From contig NZ_JAASAD010000004.1 of NCBI RefSeq assembly GCF_012726175.1, positions 186,001 to 250,000 on the forward strand: 64,000 nt of DNA, in the 5' to 3' direction. This stretch comes from Micromonospora sp. HNM0581. GTDB lineage: Bacteria; Actinomycetota; Actinomycetes; Mycobacteriales; Micromonosporaceae. This document shows, in pieces, positions 28,508 to 36,733 of this stretch. The translations under genes and the position numbers were made by a program. How positions within the stretch are numbered: position 1 is the first letter of the stretch; the number at the start of each line of letters is the position of its first letter. Below the pieces are notes generated by a model, which saw only the letters and a program-made list of their open reading frames with translations, had not been told where the DNA came from and searched no databases.

Positions 28508-29140
28508 CTACAGGCAGTTGTTGCTGGTCAGCCGGATCGTGTACTCGGCATCGTCGCTCGTGATGCCCGACGGGACGCCGTCGAAGTGGGTTTCCACCTT
28601 CTGCCAACCCTGACGCTGCTCGTAGTGCAGGTGCGGCGCACCGGAGTTACCGGTGCTGCCGATCCGGCCGATCTGCTGGCCCTGAGCTACCTCCTGGCCG
28701 ACCTCCACCAGCGGCGGCTCCAGCAGATGCAGGTACTGGGTCTCCCACCGGCCGCCGTGGTCGATCTTCACCCAGTAGCCGCCACCACGACCCCGCGGAC
28801 CGTCCGGGTCGTCCGGGGTGCGACCACCAAGTGACCCGTTGATCCCGGCCACGGTGACGGTGCCCTCATACGAGGCGAGCACCGGTTGTCCCCACGGGTC
28901 GCCAGTGAGCGGGAAGAAGTCCACGTCGTATTCGCCATGCCCTGGATAGGTGCCGACCTGCCAGGTCTCACCGCAGCCGACCGGCATCTGGAACAGCGGA
29001 CGGGGCCCCGGCGGGCGCAGCACGATCACGGCCGCCACGGCCAGGGCGGTCACGATGCCGAGGCTGAACAGGAGCCCGACCCGGGTTCGGCGGGCGCGTC
29101 GGTGGGAACGGGGGTGGCCGGGCGTCACGGCCCAGAGCAT
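28508..29140 (-). CDS. M23-family (LytM-type) metallopeptidase, membrane-anchored
   Basis: 210 residues. An N-terminal basic patch and single membrane helix (VGLLFSLGIVTALAVAAVIV) anchor an external M23 domain. Zinc ligands are visible as GHGEYDVDF (His and Asp) and HLHYE (HxH) in APHLHYEQR; the fold strands YEGTVTVAG, YWVKIDHGG, QYLHL and GQEVAQGQQIGRIGSTGNSG are typical of LytM. Such enzymes cut cell-wall peptides or serve as activators of hydrolases. The ATG at 29140 was chosen because the helix starts 22 residues later; upstream frame is read-through. Confidence 0.88.
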   Translation of the reverse strand: MLWAVTPGHPRSHRRARRTRVGLLFSLGIVTALAVAAVIVLRPPGPRPLFQMPVGCGETWQVGTYPGHGEYDVDFFPLTGDPWGQPVLASYEGTVTVAGINGSLGGRTPDDPDGPRGRGGGYWVKIDHGGRWETQYLHLLEPPLVEVGQEVAQGQQIGRIGSTGNSGAPHLHYEQRQGWQKVETHFDGVPSGITSDDAEYTIRLTSNNCL

Positions 29141-29376
29141 GCCAGAGACCGCCGATCCGCGTCGGTCGCGGTCAAGCCGGCACGGCCGGCACCGTAGGGC
29201 GGCTCGACCCTGCAACCGGCACCGGGAGCACCACCTCGGCACCATCACCGGCGACCTGCTCGCCGGCCAGGTACGTCCCGAGGGGCAGCCGGTGAAACCG
29301 GATCGCCTGACCGTCACCCACCCGCTACGGTCCGCCGCATGCGGTTGGACACGGTCCCCCCTTCCAAGTGGGTGGG

Positions 29377-30363
29377 TCAGGTGATGAGAAGTTTGCGGCC
29401 GATGCCGGAGCGGAACTGGGTCATGGCGTCGGCGTAGGCGGACAGGGGGAAGCGGTGGCTGATGAAGACCTGAGGGTCGAGGACACCGGCGGCGAACAAC
29501 TCGGCGGCACGGTCGAAGCTGTGCAGGACGGCCATCGAGCCGGTGACGGTGATCTCCTTGTTGTAGATGCGGTACGGCTCGACCGGCACCCGGGTGGCGT
29601 ACTCGGAGACGCCGAACTGGAGGAACGTGCCGGCCGGGGCGACCCGGGTCAAGCCGTCGGCGATGGCCGCCTCGACACCGGTGCAGTCGATGACGACGTC
29701 CCAGCCGCGCGGGCGGTCCAGCTCGTCGGCGTTGGCAGCGCTCGCCGAGCAGCCAAGCCGGACAGCGGTGGCGAGGCGGTCGGGATTGAGGTCGACCATG
29801 CTGACGGTCGCCGCACCGCAGCGCTTCGCCAACTCCAGCATCATCAGGCCCATGGTGCCGGCACCGTAGATGAGGTAGTGGTCGGCCAGCCGGCGGGGCA
29901 GCACGTCGAATCCGCGTACCGCGCAGGAGAGCGGCTCGATGAGCGCGGCGTCGGCGGGGGCGACACCGGAAGGCAGCACCACGCAGTTGCGTACCGGGGC
30001 GAGGGCGTACTCGGCCGCACCGCCGGGGACGGTGACCCCGATGGCGTTCCACCGTTCACAAAGGTTGCCCCGGGCCCGCCGGCACTGGTAGCACTCGCCG
30101 CAGTGCAGTGACGGATCCACCGCGACCTGATCACCGACCCGCAGCTCCGTGACGCCGGCGCCCACCTCGACGACGGTGCCGGCGAATTCGTGGCCCGGCA
30201 CGATCGGGTACGCGGGTGCGAACTCGCCGTCCATGATGTGCAGGTCGGTGCCGCAGATCCCGCAGCCGGCCACCTCGACCACCACGTCCCGGGGGCCGGG
30301 CGTGGGGTCCGGTACCGACTCGACGCTGATCTGGCCCGGCGTGACGATGACAGCTGCCTTCAC
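29377..30363 (-). CDS. Zinc-dependent medium-chain dehydrogenase (polyol type)
   Basis: 328 residues. MDR zinc dehydrogenase: GCGICGTDLHIMDG (catalytic Zn Cys), GHEFAGTVVEVG, four structural Cys (CGECYQCRRARGNLC), nucleotide-binding YGAGTMGLMMLELAKRCG. The N-terminal sequence and neighbours fit sorbitol/arabitol/L-iditol-type alcohol dehydrogenases that oxidise polyols imported by the adjacent ABC system. GTG start overlaps the stop of the permease gene (GTGA). Last gene of the sugar operon. Confidence 0.9.
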   Translation of the reverse strand: MKAAVIVTPGQISVESVPDPTPGPRDVVVEVAGCGICGTDLHIMDGEFAPAYPIVPGHEFAGTVVEVGAGVTELRVGDQVAVDPSLHCGECYQCRRARGNLCERWNAIGVTVPGGAAEYALAPVRNCVVLPSGVAPADAALIEPLSCAVRGFDVLPRRLADHYLIYGAGTMGLMMLELAKRCGAATVSMVDLNPDRLATAVRLGCSASAANADELDRPRGWDVVIDCTGVEAAIADGLTRVAPAGTFLQFGVSEYATRVPVEPYRIYNKEITVTGSMAVLHSFDRAAELFAAGVLDPQVFISHRFPLSAYADAMTQFRSGIGRKLLIT

Positions 30364-31202
30364 TTGACCGCCCCCATGGAGAGTCCTCGGACGAGTTGTT
30401 TCTGGGCGATCCAGCCGGCCAGCACGACCGGTAGCGACACGATGGTCGCCGCCGCGCAGAGCCGGGCCAGGAACAGCCCTTCGGACGTGATGAAGCCGAC
30501 CAGGAAGATCGGCGAGGTGCCGGCCCGGGTGGCGGTCAGGTTGACCGCGAAGAAGAACTCGTTCCAGCTGAAGATGAAGCAGATCAGCGCGGTCGCGGCC
30601 AGGCCAGGTGCCACGATCGGCAGCAGGATCCGCCGGATGGTGACCAGCAGGTCGGCGCCGTCCATCGCCGCCGCCTCGATCAGTGCCGCCGGCACCTCCA
30701 GCAGGAACGACCGCATCATCCACACCGCCAGCGGCAGGTTCATGGCGGTGTAGAGCACGATCAGGGTCCAGACGTTGTCCAGCATGCCGAGGTCCTGCAC
30801 GAGCAGGTAGATCGGCAGCAGCGCCGCGACCAGCGGCAGCATCTTGGTGCTGATGAAGAAGAACAATGCATCGCGCCACCGTTCGACCGGCCGGATGGAC
30901 AACGCGTACGCCGCCGGGGTGGCCAGCACGAGCACCAGCAGGGTGGACAGCACACTGGCCATCACCGAGTTGAGCAGGTACGGGGTGATGTCCCGGTCGA
31001 AGACCTGCCGGTAGCCGTCCAGCACCGGGGTGAAGAACCAGGACGGCGGGTTGCTGGCGGCGTCGACCTCGCGTTTGAAGCCGGTGAGCACCATCCACGC
31101 CACCGGCAGGAAGAACAGCAGGCCGGCCAGCCACGCGAGCACGGTCCAGGCCGCCCCGGTCATTCCCGCACCACGTCGGGTCGGCTGCACGGTACGGGTC
31201 AT
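30360..31202 (-). CDS. Sugar ABC transporter permease (MalG-like)
   Basis: 280 residues, six membrane segments. Starts MTRTVQPTRRGAGMTGAAW and carries the EAA-type loop EAAAMDGADLLVTIRRILLP. MalG-like permeases of carbohydrate-uptake transporter family 1 pair with MalF-like subunits. Overlaps the upstream permease and the downstream dehydrogenase by 4 bp each. Confidence 0.93.
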   Translation of the reverse strand: MTRTVQPTRRGAGMTGAAWTVLAWLAGLLFFLPVAWMVLTGFKREVDAASNPPSWFFTPVLDGYRQVFDRDITPYLLNSVMASVLSTLLVLVLATPAAYALSIRPVERWRDALFFFISTKMLPLVAALLPIYLLVQDLGMLDNVWTLIVLYTAMNLPLAVWMMRSFLLEVPAALIEAAAMDGADLLVTIRRILLPIVAPGLAATALICFIFSWNEFFFAVNLTATRAGTSPIFLVGFITSEGLFLARLCAAATIVSLPVVLAGWIAQKQLVRGLSMGAVK

Positions 31203-32134
31203 CGTGCGTCCTCCATCCGGAACAGGCTGGAGATCACCCGCAACGCGAAGGTGGCGACGACGATGGTGCCGATCACCACCACGACTCCGGCTGCGGCGGC
31301 CTCGCCGTACTCGAACTTGCGGAAGGTGGTCAGGTAGATCTCGTACGGCAGGTTGGTGGTGGCCCGCCCCGGGCCGCCCTGGGTGATGGTGAAGACGGCG
31401 TCGAAGGTCTGCACCAGATAGATGGAGCCGAGCAGGGCGCCGAGTTCCAGGTAGGGCCGCAGGTACGGCAGGGTGATCCGGGTGAAGGTCTGCCACGGGC
31501 CGGCCCCGTCGACCCGGGCCGCTTCCAGGGTCTCCAGCGACTGGCTCTGCAACCCGGCCAGGATGATCAGCATCATGAACGGTGTCCACTGCCAGACCAG
31601 GGCGGCGACGACGGAGACCATCGGGTACTGCGAAACCCAGTCGGTGCTGCCGCCGAGGATGCCGTTGATCAGGCCGTACGACGGGTTGTAGATGGCGTGC
31701 TTCCACAGCAGTGCCGCCGCCATCGGCATCACCAGGAACGGGGTGATGAGCAGGGTCCGCACGATGCCGCGACCGGGGAACCGGCGGTCGAGCAGGATGG
31801 CCAGGCCGAGACCGAGCAACACCGAGGCGAACACCGACGAGGCGGTGAGCACCACCGTGTTGAGCAGGGCGGCGCGCAGCCGGCCGTCGGTGAGCACGGT
31901 GGCGTAGTTGGCCAGCCCGATGAACTCCTGGCTGCCGGGCCGCAGCGCGTTCCAGCTCTGCGTGGACAGGTAGAGGGTGAACAGGAACGGCAGCTGCGTC
32001 ACCACGATGGCGAAGACCAGGGCGGGCAGCAGCGGAGCCCGGCGGGCCCAGCGGTGCCGCCGGTCAGGGCGGGTGGGACGCGGGTCGGGGCGCGGTGCAG
32101 CGTCCGCGCCGGTGGTGACGATGGTGGTGGTCAT
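31199..32134 (-). CDS. Sugar ABC transporter permease (MalF-like)
   Basis: 311 residues, six membrane segments after a ~30-residue basic cytosolic start. TPFLVMPMAAALLWKHAIYN and the EAA-type loop (ETLEAARVDGAGPWQTFTRI) identify a MalF-like carbohydrate permease; the sequence is close to the sorbitol/mannitol (SmoF-like) group. No ATPase gene is present in the operon, so a shared MsiK/UgpC-type ATPase elsewhere is likely needed, a common actinobacterial situation. Confidence 0.92.
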   Translation of the reverse strand: MTTTIVTTGADAAPRPDPRPTRPDRRHRWARRAPLLPALVFAIVVTQLPFLFTLYLSTQSWNALRPGSQEFIGLANYATVLTDGRLRAALLNTVVLTASSVFASVLLGLGLAILLDRRFPGRGIVRTLLITPFLVMPMAAALLWKHAIYNPSYGLINGILGGSTDWVSQYPMVSVVAALVWQWTPFMMLIILAGLQSQSLETLEAARVDGAGPWQTFTRITLPYLRPYLELGALLGSIYLVQTFDAVFTITQGGPGRATTNLPYEIYLTTFRKFEYGEAAAAGVVVVIGTIVVATFALRVISSLFRMEDAR

Positions 32135-32195
32135 CGATCCGCCTCGTAGGGCAGGGCCGGGGCCGGCCGGTCGACCGGCCGGCCCCGGCGGGCGG

Positions 32196-33557
32196 CTACC
32201 GGTGGTTGCTGGCGGCTTCCTCGGCCAACCGCTGGCCGTCGGCGAGCGCCTGCTCGACGGTGGTCTGGCCGGCGATCGCGGCCGACACCTCCTGCGACAC
32301 CTTCGTACCCAGGTCGGCGAACTCGGGAATGCCGACGAACTGGACACCGAGGGCGGGTCGCGGCTGCACTCCGGGGCTCACCGGATCAGCCTCCTGGATG
32401 GACTTCAGCGTGATGTCGGCGAACGCTTCGGCGGACTGCCGGTACTCGGCGATCTCGTAGGTCGACTGACGTTTGCCGGCCGGTACCCGGGACCAGCCGA
32501 GCGACGAGCCGACCAGCTTCTCGTACTCCTTGCCGGTGGCCCAGGAAATGAACTTCCAGGCGGAGTCGGCGTTCTTGGTGGTCTTCGGCATGGCGAGGGC
32601 CCACGCCCACAGCCAGCCGGAGGAGTCGGTCTCGTCGACCGGCGCGTACGCGTAGCCGACCTTGCCGGCGACGGTACTGGCGTCAGGATCCTCCAGGGTG
32701 CCGGCGGCAGAGGTGGCGTCGTACCACATGGCGGCCTTGCCCTGGCCGAAGGTGTTCAGGCACTCGGTGAAACCGGACTGTGGCGCGCCGGGCTGACCGT
32801 GCTCCCGCAGCAGGTCGACGTAGAACTTGGTCGCCTCGGCGAACTCGGGGGCGTTGACCTTCGGCGTCCAGTCCTGCTCGAACCAGGTGCCGCCGAAGGT
32901 GTTCACCACGGTGGTCAGCGGGGCGAACAACTCACCCCAGCCGGGCAGGCCGCGCAGGCAGATCCCGGAGACACCGGCAGCGTCGTCGTCGAGCTGCTCG
33001 GCGAACTGCGCCACCTGTTGCCAGGTCGGCCGCTCCGGCATGGTCAGGCCCTCGGCGTCGAAGAGTTCCCTGTTGTACATGAGGAACGACGACTCGCCGT
33101 AGAACGGGGCAGCGTAGAGCTTGCCGTCGGTGCCGGAGAGCGAGGCCACCATCGGCTCCAGCAGATCACCCCTGTCGTAGCCGGTGTCGGCGTCGGCGTA
33201 CGAGCTGAGTTCGTGCAGCCAGCCGTTCTGCGCCCAGATCGGCGCCTCGTACGCCCCGATCGTCGCCACGTCGTACTGACCGCCCTGGGTGGCGACGTCC
33301 TGGGTGACCCGGTCCCGGAGTTCGTTCTCCGGCAGGATGGTGAACCGGACCTCGATTCCGGTGTCCTTGGTGAAGTTGTCGGCGGTGACCTTGGCCAGAT
33401 CCTCCATTTGCGGGTTGCCGACCATCAGCACGGTGATGGCCGAACCGTCGTCTGACGAGCCGCCGCCCGCGCCGGAGCAGGCGGTACTGACCAGTCCGAC
33501 CGCGAGGGCGACGGCGAGGGGGCCGGTCCAGCGGCGCGGAGATCGTGTTCTGGGCAC
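32196..33557 (-). CDS. Sugar/polyol ABC transporter substrate-binding lipoprotein
   Basis: 453 residues from a GTG with GGAGG upstream. Signal ending ALAVGLVSTAC with lipobox Cys at about 27. Family-1 extracellular solute-binding protein: ITVLMVGNPQMEDLAKVTAD, FTILPENELRDRVTQDVATQ, GKAAMWYDATSAAGTLEDP and WKFISWATGKEY. Similar proteins bind sorbitol, mannitol or other polyols, which fits the downstream zinc dehydrogenase. Follows the DeoR regulator by 54 bp. Confidence 0.93.
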   Translation of the reverse strand: MPRTRSPRRWTGPLAVALAVGLVSTACSGAGGGSSDDGSAITVLMVGNPQMEDLAKVTADNFTKDTGIEVRFTILPENELRDRVTQDVATQGGQYDVATIGAYEAPIWAQNGWLHELSSYADADTGYDRGDLLEPMVASLSGTDGKLYAAPFYGESSFLMYNRELFDAEGLTMPERPTWQQVAQFAEQLDDDAAGVSGICLRGLPGWGELFAPLTTVVNTFGGTWFEQDWTPKVNAPEFAEATKFYVDLLREHGQPGAPQSGFTECLNTFGQGKAAMWYDATSAAGTLEDPDASTVAGKVGYAYAPVDETDSSGWLWAWALAMPKTTKNADSAWKFISWATGKEYEKLVGSSLGWSRVPAGKRQSTYEIAEYRQSAEAFADITLKSIQEADPVSPGVQPRPALGVQFVGIPEFADLGTKVSQEVSAAIAGQTTVEQALADGQRLAEEAASNHR

Positions 33558-33571
33558 AGCGAACCTCCATC

Positions 33572-33595
33572 GGTGGTGTGGTGGTGTGGTGGTGT
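33572..33595 (+). repeat. Tandem 8-bp repeat (GGTGGTGT, three copies)
   Basis: Three exact head-to-tail copies of GGTGGTGT in the 54-bp gap between the DeoR-type gene and the binding-protein gene, 14 bp before the start codon. Possible operator or slippage-prone spacer. Confidence 0.6.
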
Positions 33596-33611
33596 GGTTG
33601 GCCGACGGCGC

Positions 33612-34373
33612 TCAGACGCGCAGCACCACCGGACCGAGCAGTGAGTAGCGGTGTGCCTCGGACGCCGGCAGTGCCGTGTCCGTGACGATGGTGTCGATGT
33701 CCGCCACGGTGGCGAACCGGCAGAAGCTGTGCCCACCGAACTTCGTGTGCACCCCGGCGAACACGACACGTCGGGACACCGACATCACCTGGGCCTTCAC
33801 GGCGGCCACCGCCGGGTCGGGTGTGGTCAACCCGTGTTTGCGGGAGATCCCGTTGGCGCCGACGTAGGCCAGGTCGATGACGAATCCGGCGAGCATCCGG
33901 GTTGCCCAGTGGTCGACGGTGGCCAGGGTGCGACCACGGACCCGGCCGCCGAGCAGCAGCACGGTGAGACTCGGGTAGGCGGCCAGGGCCGCCGCGGTGT
34001 GCAGGGAGGCGGTCACCACCGTCAGGGGACGGTGGGTGGGTAGCGTCTCGGCGATCAGTTGCGGCGTGTAGCCCTCGTCGATGAAGACCGACTCGGCGTC
34101 GCCGAGGTGTTCCACCGCCGCGGCGGCGATGCGCCGCTTCTCCGCGACCATCCGGGTGGCCCGGGTCTCCAGGGTCGTCTCGAAGCGGGCCGTCTCCACC
34201 GGGTACGCCCCACCGTGGGTGCGTCTCACCAGTCCCTGCTGGGCCAGCAGGCTCAGGTCACGACGTACCGTCTCCTGAGCGACGCCAAGGTCGGCGGCGA
34301 GCTTGCGCACGTCGACGTCCCCCTGGCGGCGAGCCAGGGTGAGGATGTGCTGCCGGCGCTGCGTCGCGTCCAC
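33612..34373 (-). CDS. DeoR-family transcriptional regulator
   Basis: 253 residues. N-terminal DeoR HTH (RRQHILTLARRQGDVDVRKL, then ETVRRDLSLLAQQGLVRRTH, ending GGA) and a C-terminal sugar-phosphate sensing domain (FIDEGYTPQLIAETLP, VVTASLHTAAALA, LLGGRVRGRTLATVD). Likely represses the ABC-dehydrogenase operon downstream until a sugar phosphate binds. Two GTG starts compete; the one at 34373 is preferred because GGAGG is seven bases upstream, whereas it nearly touches the GTG at 34379. Coupled closely to the SBP gene downstream. Confidence 0.9.
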   Translation of the reverse strand: MDATQRRQHILTLARRQGDVDVRKLAADLGVAQETVRRDLSLLAQQGLVRRTHGGAYPVETARFETTLETRATRMVAEKRRIAAAAVEHLGDAESVFIDEGYTPQLIAETLPTHRPLTVVTASLHTAAALAAYPSLTVLLLGGRVRGRTLATVDHWATRMLAGFVIDLAYVGANGISRKHGLTTPDPAVAAVKAQVMSVSRRVVFAGVHTKFGGHSFCRFATVADIDTIVTDTALPASEAHRYSLLGPVVLRV

Positions 34374-34417
34374 CTGCACGCCTCCGTTCGGCTCGGGTGC
34401 TTTTTTGTAACACCGTC

Positions 34418-34449
34418 GAGCGGCAGGTGACCCCGGTCACCTGCCGCTC
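34418..34449. repeat. Near-loopless 32-bp palindrome upstream of the DeoR-type gene
   Basis: GAGCGGCAGGTGACC at 34418-34432, two bases, then its exact complement at 34435-34449. It lies 45 bp before the DeoR-type start. On the plus strand T6 precedes it, which does not suit a terminator in either direction, so an operator or cruciform is as likely as a terminator. Confidence 0.55.
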
Positions 34450-34483
34450 AATCACGTGGATTTGATGACTGCTGTGCTCTACC

Positions 34484-34541
34484 GAACGGGCTGTTCATAA
34501 CGGACAAATATGATCGATCGTTACGATCATGCTGCCCGTTC
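34484..34541. promoter_or_regulatory. Nested inverted repeats in an AT-rich gap
   Basis: Outer arms GAACGGGC and GCCCGTTC (34484-34491 and 34534-34541) enclose inner arms ATGATCG and CGATCAT (34510-34516 and 34524-34530). The patch is clearly more AT-rich than its surroundings and lies between the sigma-factor locus and the DeoR-sugar operon. Possible DeoR operator; no direct evidence. Confidence 0.4.
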
Positions 34542-34595
34542 ACCTGGGTGGGCCGCCCGACCAACACCCGATCTGCCCGCTCGGGCATGAGCCGG

Positions 34596-35345
34596 TCATC
34601 GCGGCGCAGCCCCGTTGTCGACCAGCCGGAAGCGCGTGGTCAGCGGCGCGTCGCCCAACTCCTCCAGGATCACCCCCTGGGTCGTTGAGTACTGCAGGTA
34701 CGCCGACTGGTTGCTGACCGCGTACGTTGGTTTGCCGTCGCGCTCACCGTCCCGGATGACAGTAAACTGCTGCCTCGGCTCCTCCGGCGAGCAGACGGCC
34801 CCGACCACCCGCAGCGGCTGGCTGCCCGACGCCCGCGCCTCCCAGCAGACGTCGTCCCCTTCAGCGGCTCGGACCAGGTAGGTGTCAGGCCCCAGCGGCG
34901 TGAAGACGAAAAGTTGCCGGCCCTCGTCGCTGTCGACCTCGCTAAGGCGGCCGTCGGCGAGCAGGGAGAGCCCGCCACTCCACTGCGCAGCCCGTACGAC
35001 CGTCACCTGCCGCCGTCCCGACAGCACCGGGTCGTTGCTCGACCAGCTGGGCGACGGACCGGACGTAGCAGCCGGCTCGGGACTGGCCGATGCGGAAGAC
35101 GACGCCGCCGTCGGGCCGGCCGGCGTGACGGGCAGGGCGTCCGAATTTCCTGACGGTCGAGCCAGGACCGCGCCGGCACCGAGCAGACCGACGAGGACGG
35201 CGCCCAGCGTGGCCGAAGCGGCCTGCCGGCGGCGACGACGGGTGTCACCCCGGCCGCGGATGTCGACGGCCTTCGGCACCCTCCCCTGTCGACCGTGCGT
35301 CGCCAACGCCCGTAGGGCCTCGTCGAGCTGCTGCTCTGGACCCAT
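34596..35345 (-). CDS. Membrane-anchored or exported protein encoded with an ECF sigma factor
   Basis: 249 residues. Cytosolic ~45-residue start (PEQQLDEALRALATHGRQGR), one membrane helix (SATLGAVLVGLLGAGAVLA), an Ala/Ser/Pro linker, and a ~140-residue external domain starting DPVLSGRRQVTVVRA with two Cys (VCWEARA and AVCSPEE). That domain is clearly related to the product at 35937-36560. The gene overlaps the sigma gene stop by one base (TGATG). Position and single-helix layout suggest an anti-sigma factor or its sensor, but no known anti-sigma motif was seen. Confidence 0.8.
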   Translation of the reverse strand: MGPEQQLDEALRALATHGRQGRVPKAVDIRGRGDTRRRRRQAASATLGAVLVGLLGAGAVLARPSGNSDALPVTPAGPTAASSSASASPEPAATSGPSPSWSSNDPVLSGRRQVTVVRAAQWSGGLSLLADGRLSEVDSDEGRQLFVFTPLGPDTYLVRAAEGDDVCWEARASGSQPLRVVGAVCSPEEPRQQFTVIRDGERDGKPTYAVSNQSAYLQYSTTQGVILEELGDAPLTTRFRLVDNGAAPR

Positions 35346-35851
35346 CACCGCCTCCCCCCGCCGGTGGTCTCGTATGCGTCGATCAGGTGTGACGCGAGGG
35401 CCCGGCGACCCCGGGCGAGCCTCGTCTTGACGGTGTTCACGTTGCTGCCGATCTCCACTGCGATCTCGTTCACGCTGAGCCCGACCAGATGGTGCAGCAC
35501 CACCACACGCCGCTGATCGGTGGAGATGCGGCGCAGCGCCGACACCACCGCCACGTGGTCGACCGAGGTCGCTTCGACCTGCTGGCCGGCCACCTCCCGG
35601 CGGTGGGCGCGGAGCCGGTTCACTGTCTTGCGCCACGTGCTCACCGCGATGCGGTACGCGACGCGGCGCACCCACGCCTCCGGGCTGTCGCACTCCCGTA
35701 TCGACGCCCAGCGGTCCCACGCCCTGGCGTATGCCTCCGCCACCGCGTCCTCGGCATCGGCACGGCTGCCGACCATCGCGGACAGGTGGCCAAGTACCCG
35801 CTGCGCCGACGCCGAGTAGAAGGCGTCGAACTCCTCAGCGTCGCGTATCAC
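35345..35851 (-). CDS. ECF RNA polymerase sigma factor, SigE family
   Basis: 168 residues. Region 2 (FDAFYSASAQRVLGHLSAMV, then DAEDAVAEAYARAWDRWASI) and region 4 (LRRISTDQRRVVVLHHLVGL, IAVEIGSNVNTVKTRLARGR) are both present; there is no long C-terminal extension. Directs RNA polymerase to a stress regulon. GTG start with GGTGGG upstream. Followed by a translationally coupled membrane-anchored protein, and both are flanked by a related secreted protein gene. Confidence 0.92.
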   Translation of the reverse strand: MIRDAEEFDAFYSASAQRVLGHLSAMVGSRADAEDAVAEAYARAWDRWASIRECDSPEAWVRRVAYRIAVSTWRKTVNRLRAHRREVAGQQVEATSVDHVAVVSALRRISTDQRRVVVLHHLVGLSVNEIAVEIGSNVNTVKTRLARGRRALASHLIDAYETTGGGRR

Positions 35852-35899
35852 TCAGGTTCCCACCCGTACTGTCGCTGCTGATTCTGGGTTGCCGGAGGA

Positions 35900-35926
35900 A
35901 GCCCCCGGGCTGGTGTCCCGGGGGCT
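35900..35926. terminator. Terminator hairpin after the exported-protein gene
   Basis: Stem of ten pairs (AGCCCCCGGG with CCCGGGGGCT), 7-nt loop, 11 bp beyond the end of the leftward gene at 35937. It separates that gene from the sigma-factor start. Confidence 0.65.
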
Positions 35927-35936
35927 CGACCGGGTT

Positions 35937-36560
35937 CTACGTGCGGGGTGCCGGTCCGTTGTCGTTGAACCGGAAGCTGCTTGCCGGAGGGGCGTCTCCC
36001 AACTCCTCCATGATCAGACCGAATCGCGTGGAGTCCCGCAGATAGGCCCACCGATTGCTGATCAGGTACTCCCGCGGACCACCGTCGGCCACGGCGGTGA
36101 TCTCGAACCGCTGGGCGGGGTCGCCGGCCCGGCAGGTGGCGCCCCGCACGTACAGCGGCCGAGTGTCACCCGGGTTACGTACCTGCCAGCAGACCGGCTG
36201 GCCGGTGCCGCCACCGTAGTAGGCCTTGACGAGGAACTGTCCCGAACCCACCGGCGTCGGCACGAACAACTGCCGCCCCTGATCGTCGTCCACCTCGGCC
36301 AACCGGTCGCCGTCGAGCAGGGACAGTCCCGCCTCGAACGCACCGACCCGGACGATCGTCATTCGACGCTTGCCAGACAGCAACGGGTCCGTCGTCGGCC
36401 CGGCTGACGGGGCTGCCGCCGACGGCCCGTCAGCGAGCGGCTGGGCAACCGCTGCGGCCACCGACCCGTCGCCGGATGCCGGAGCCACGTCGTACCCCCC
36501 TACCGCGGTACCGGCGAAAATTACCAGGCCCGCAGCGGCGAACCACCTTCCCAGCAACAT
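35937..36560 (-). CDS. Exported protein, paralogue of the sigma-linked protein
   Basis: 207 residues from an ATG with GGGAGGAA upstream. An N-terminal export signal (GRWFAAAGLVIFAGTAVGG) precedes the same ~140-residue domain as the product at 34596-35345: LSGKRRMTIVRVGAFEAGLS, DGDRLAEVDDDQGRQLFVPT, VCWQVRNPGDTRPLYV, and a shared C-terminal (I)MEELGDAPPASSFRFNDN pattern. It lacks the cytosolic anti-sigma-like head. Two Cys are conserved between paralogues, probably a disulfide. Function unknown. Confidence 0.75.
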   Translation of the reverse strand: MLLGRWFAAAGLVIFAGTAVGGYDVAPASGDGSVAAAVAQPLADGPSAAAPSAGPTTDPLLSGKRRMTIVRVGAFEAGLSLLDGDRLAEVDDDQGRQLFVPTPVGSGQFLVKAYYGGGTGQPVCWQVRNPGDTRPLYVRGATCRAGDPAQRFEITAVADGGPREYLISNRWAYLRDSTRFGLIMEELGDAPPASSFRFNDNGPAPRT

Positions 36561-36733
36561 GATTCCTCCCGAACTGGTCGACACCGGAGCCAACCGCCGG
36601 ATGGCGGGTGATCCTCGGTCGGTTCAGCGGGATGACGCGTAGGGGCTGGAGCAGGTTTCACGGTTCCATCGAGATTCTCGCGTCGGCGTGACCTACCGGG
36701 GCTGGCACCGTTTCGGCGCGGCGGGGCCGGTCG

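Noticed and set aside
29172..29321. 49-residue minus frame (AIRFHRLPLGTYLAGEQVAG region) between peptidase and dehydrogenase
   Set aside because: Looks protein-like and might be a gene tail, but stops bound it closely, no start or ribosome site is clear, and I could not name a family.
29141..30052. Upstream extension of the M23 peptidase frame
   Set aside because: Overlaps the zinc dehydrogenase antisense frame phase and is Arg/Pro-rich; the membrane helix sits right after the ATG at 29140.
36561..36733. Gap between the exported-protein and membrane-protein genes
   Set aside because: No open frame, hairpin or motif worth reporting.
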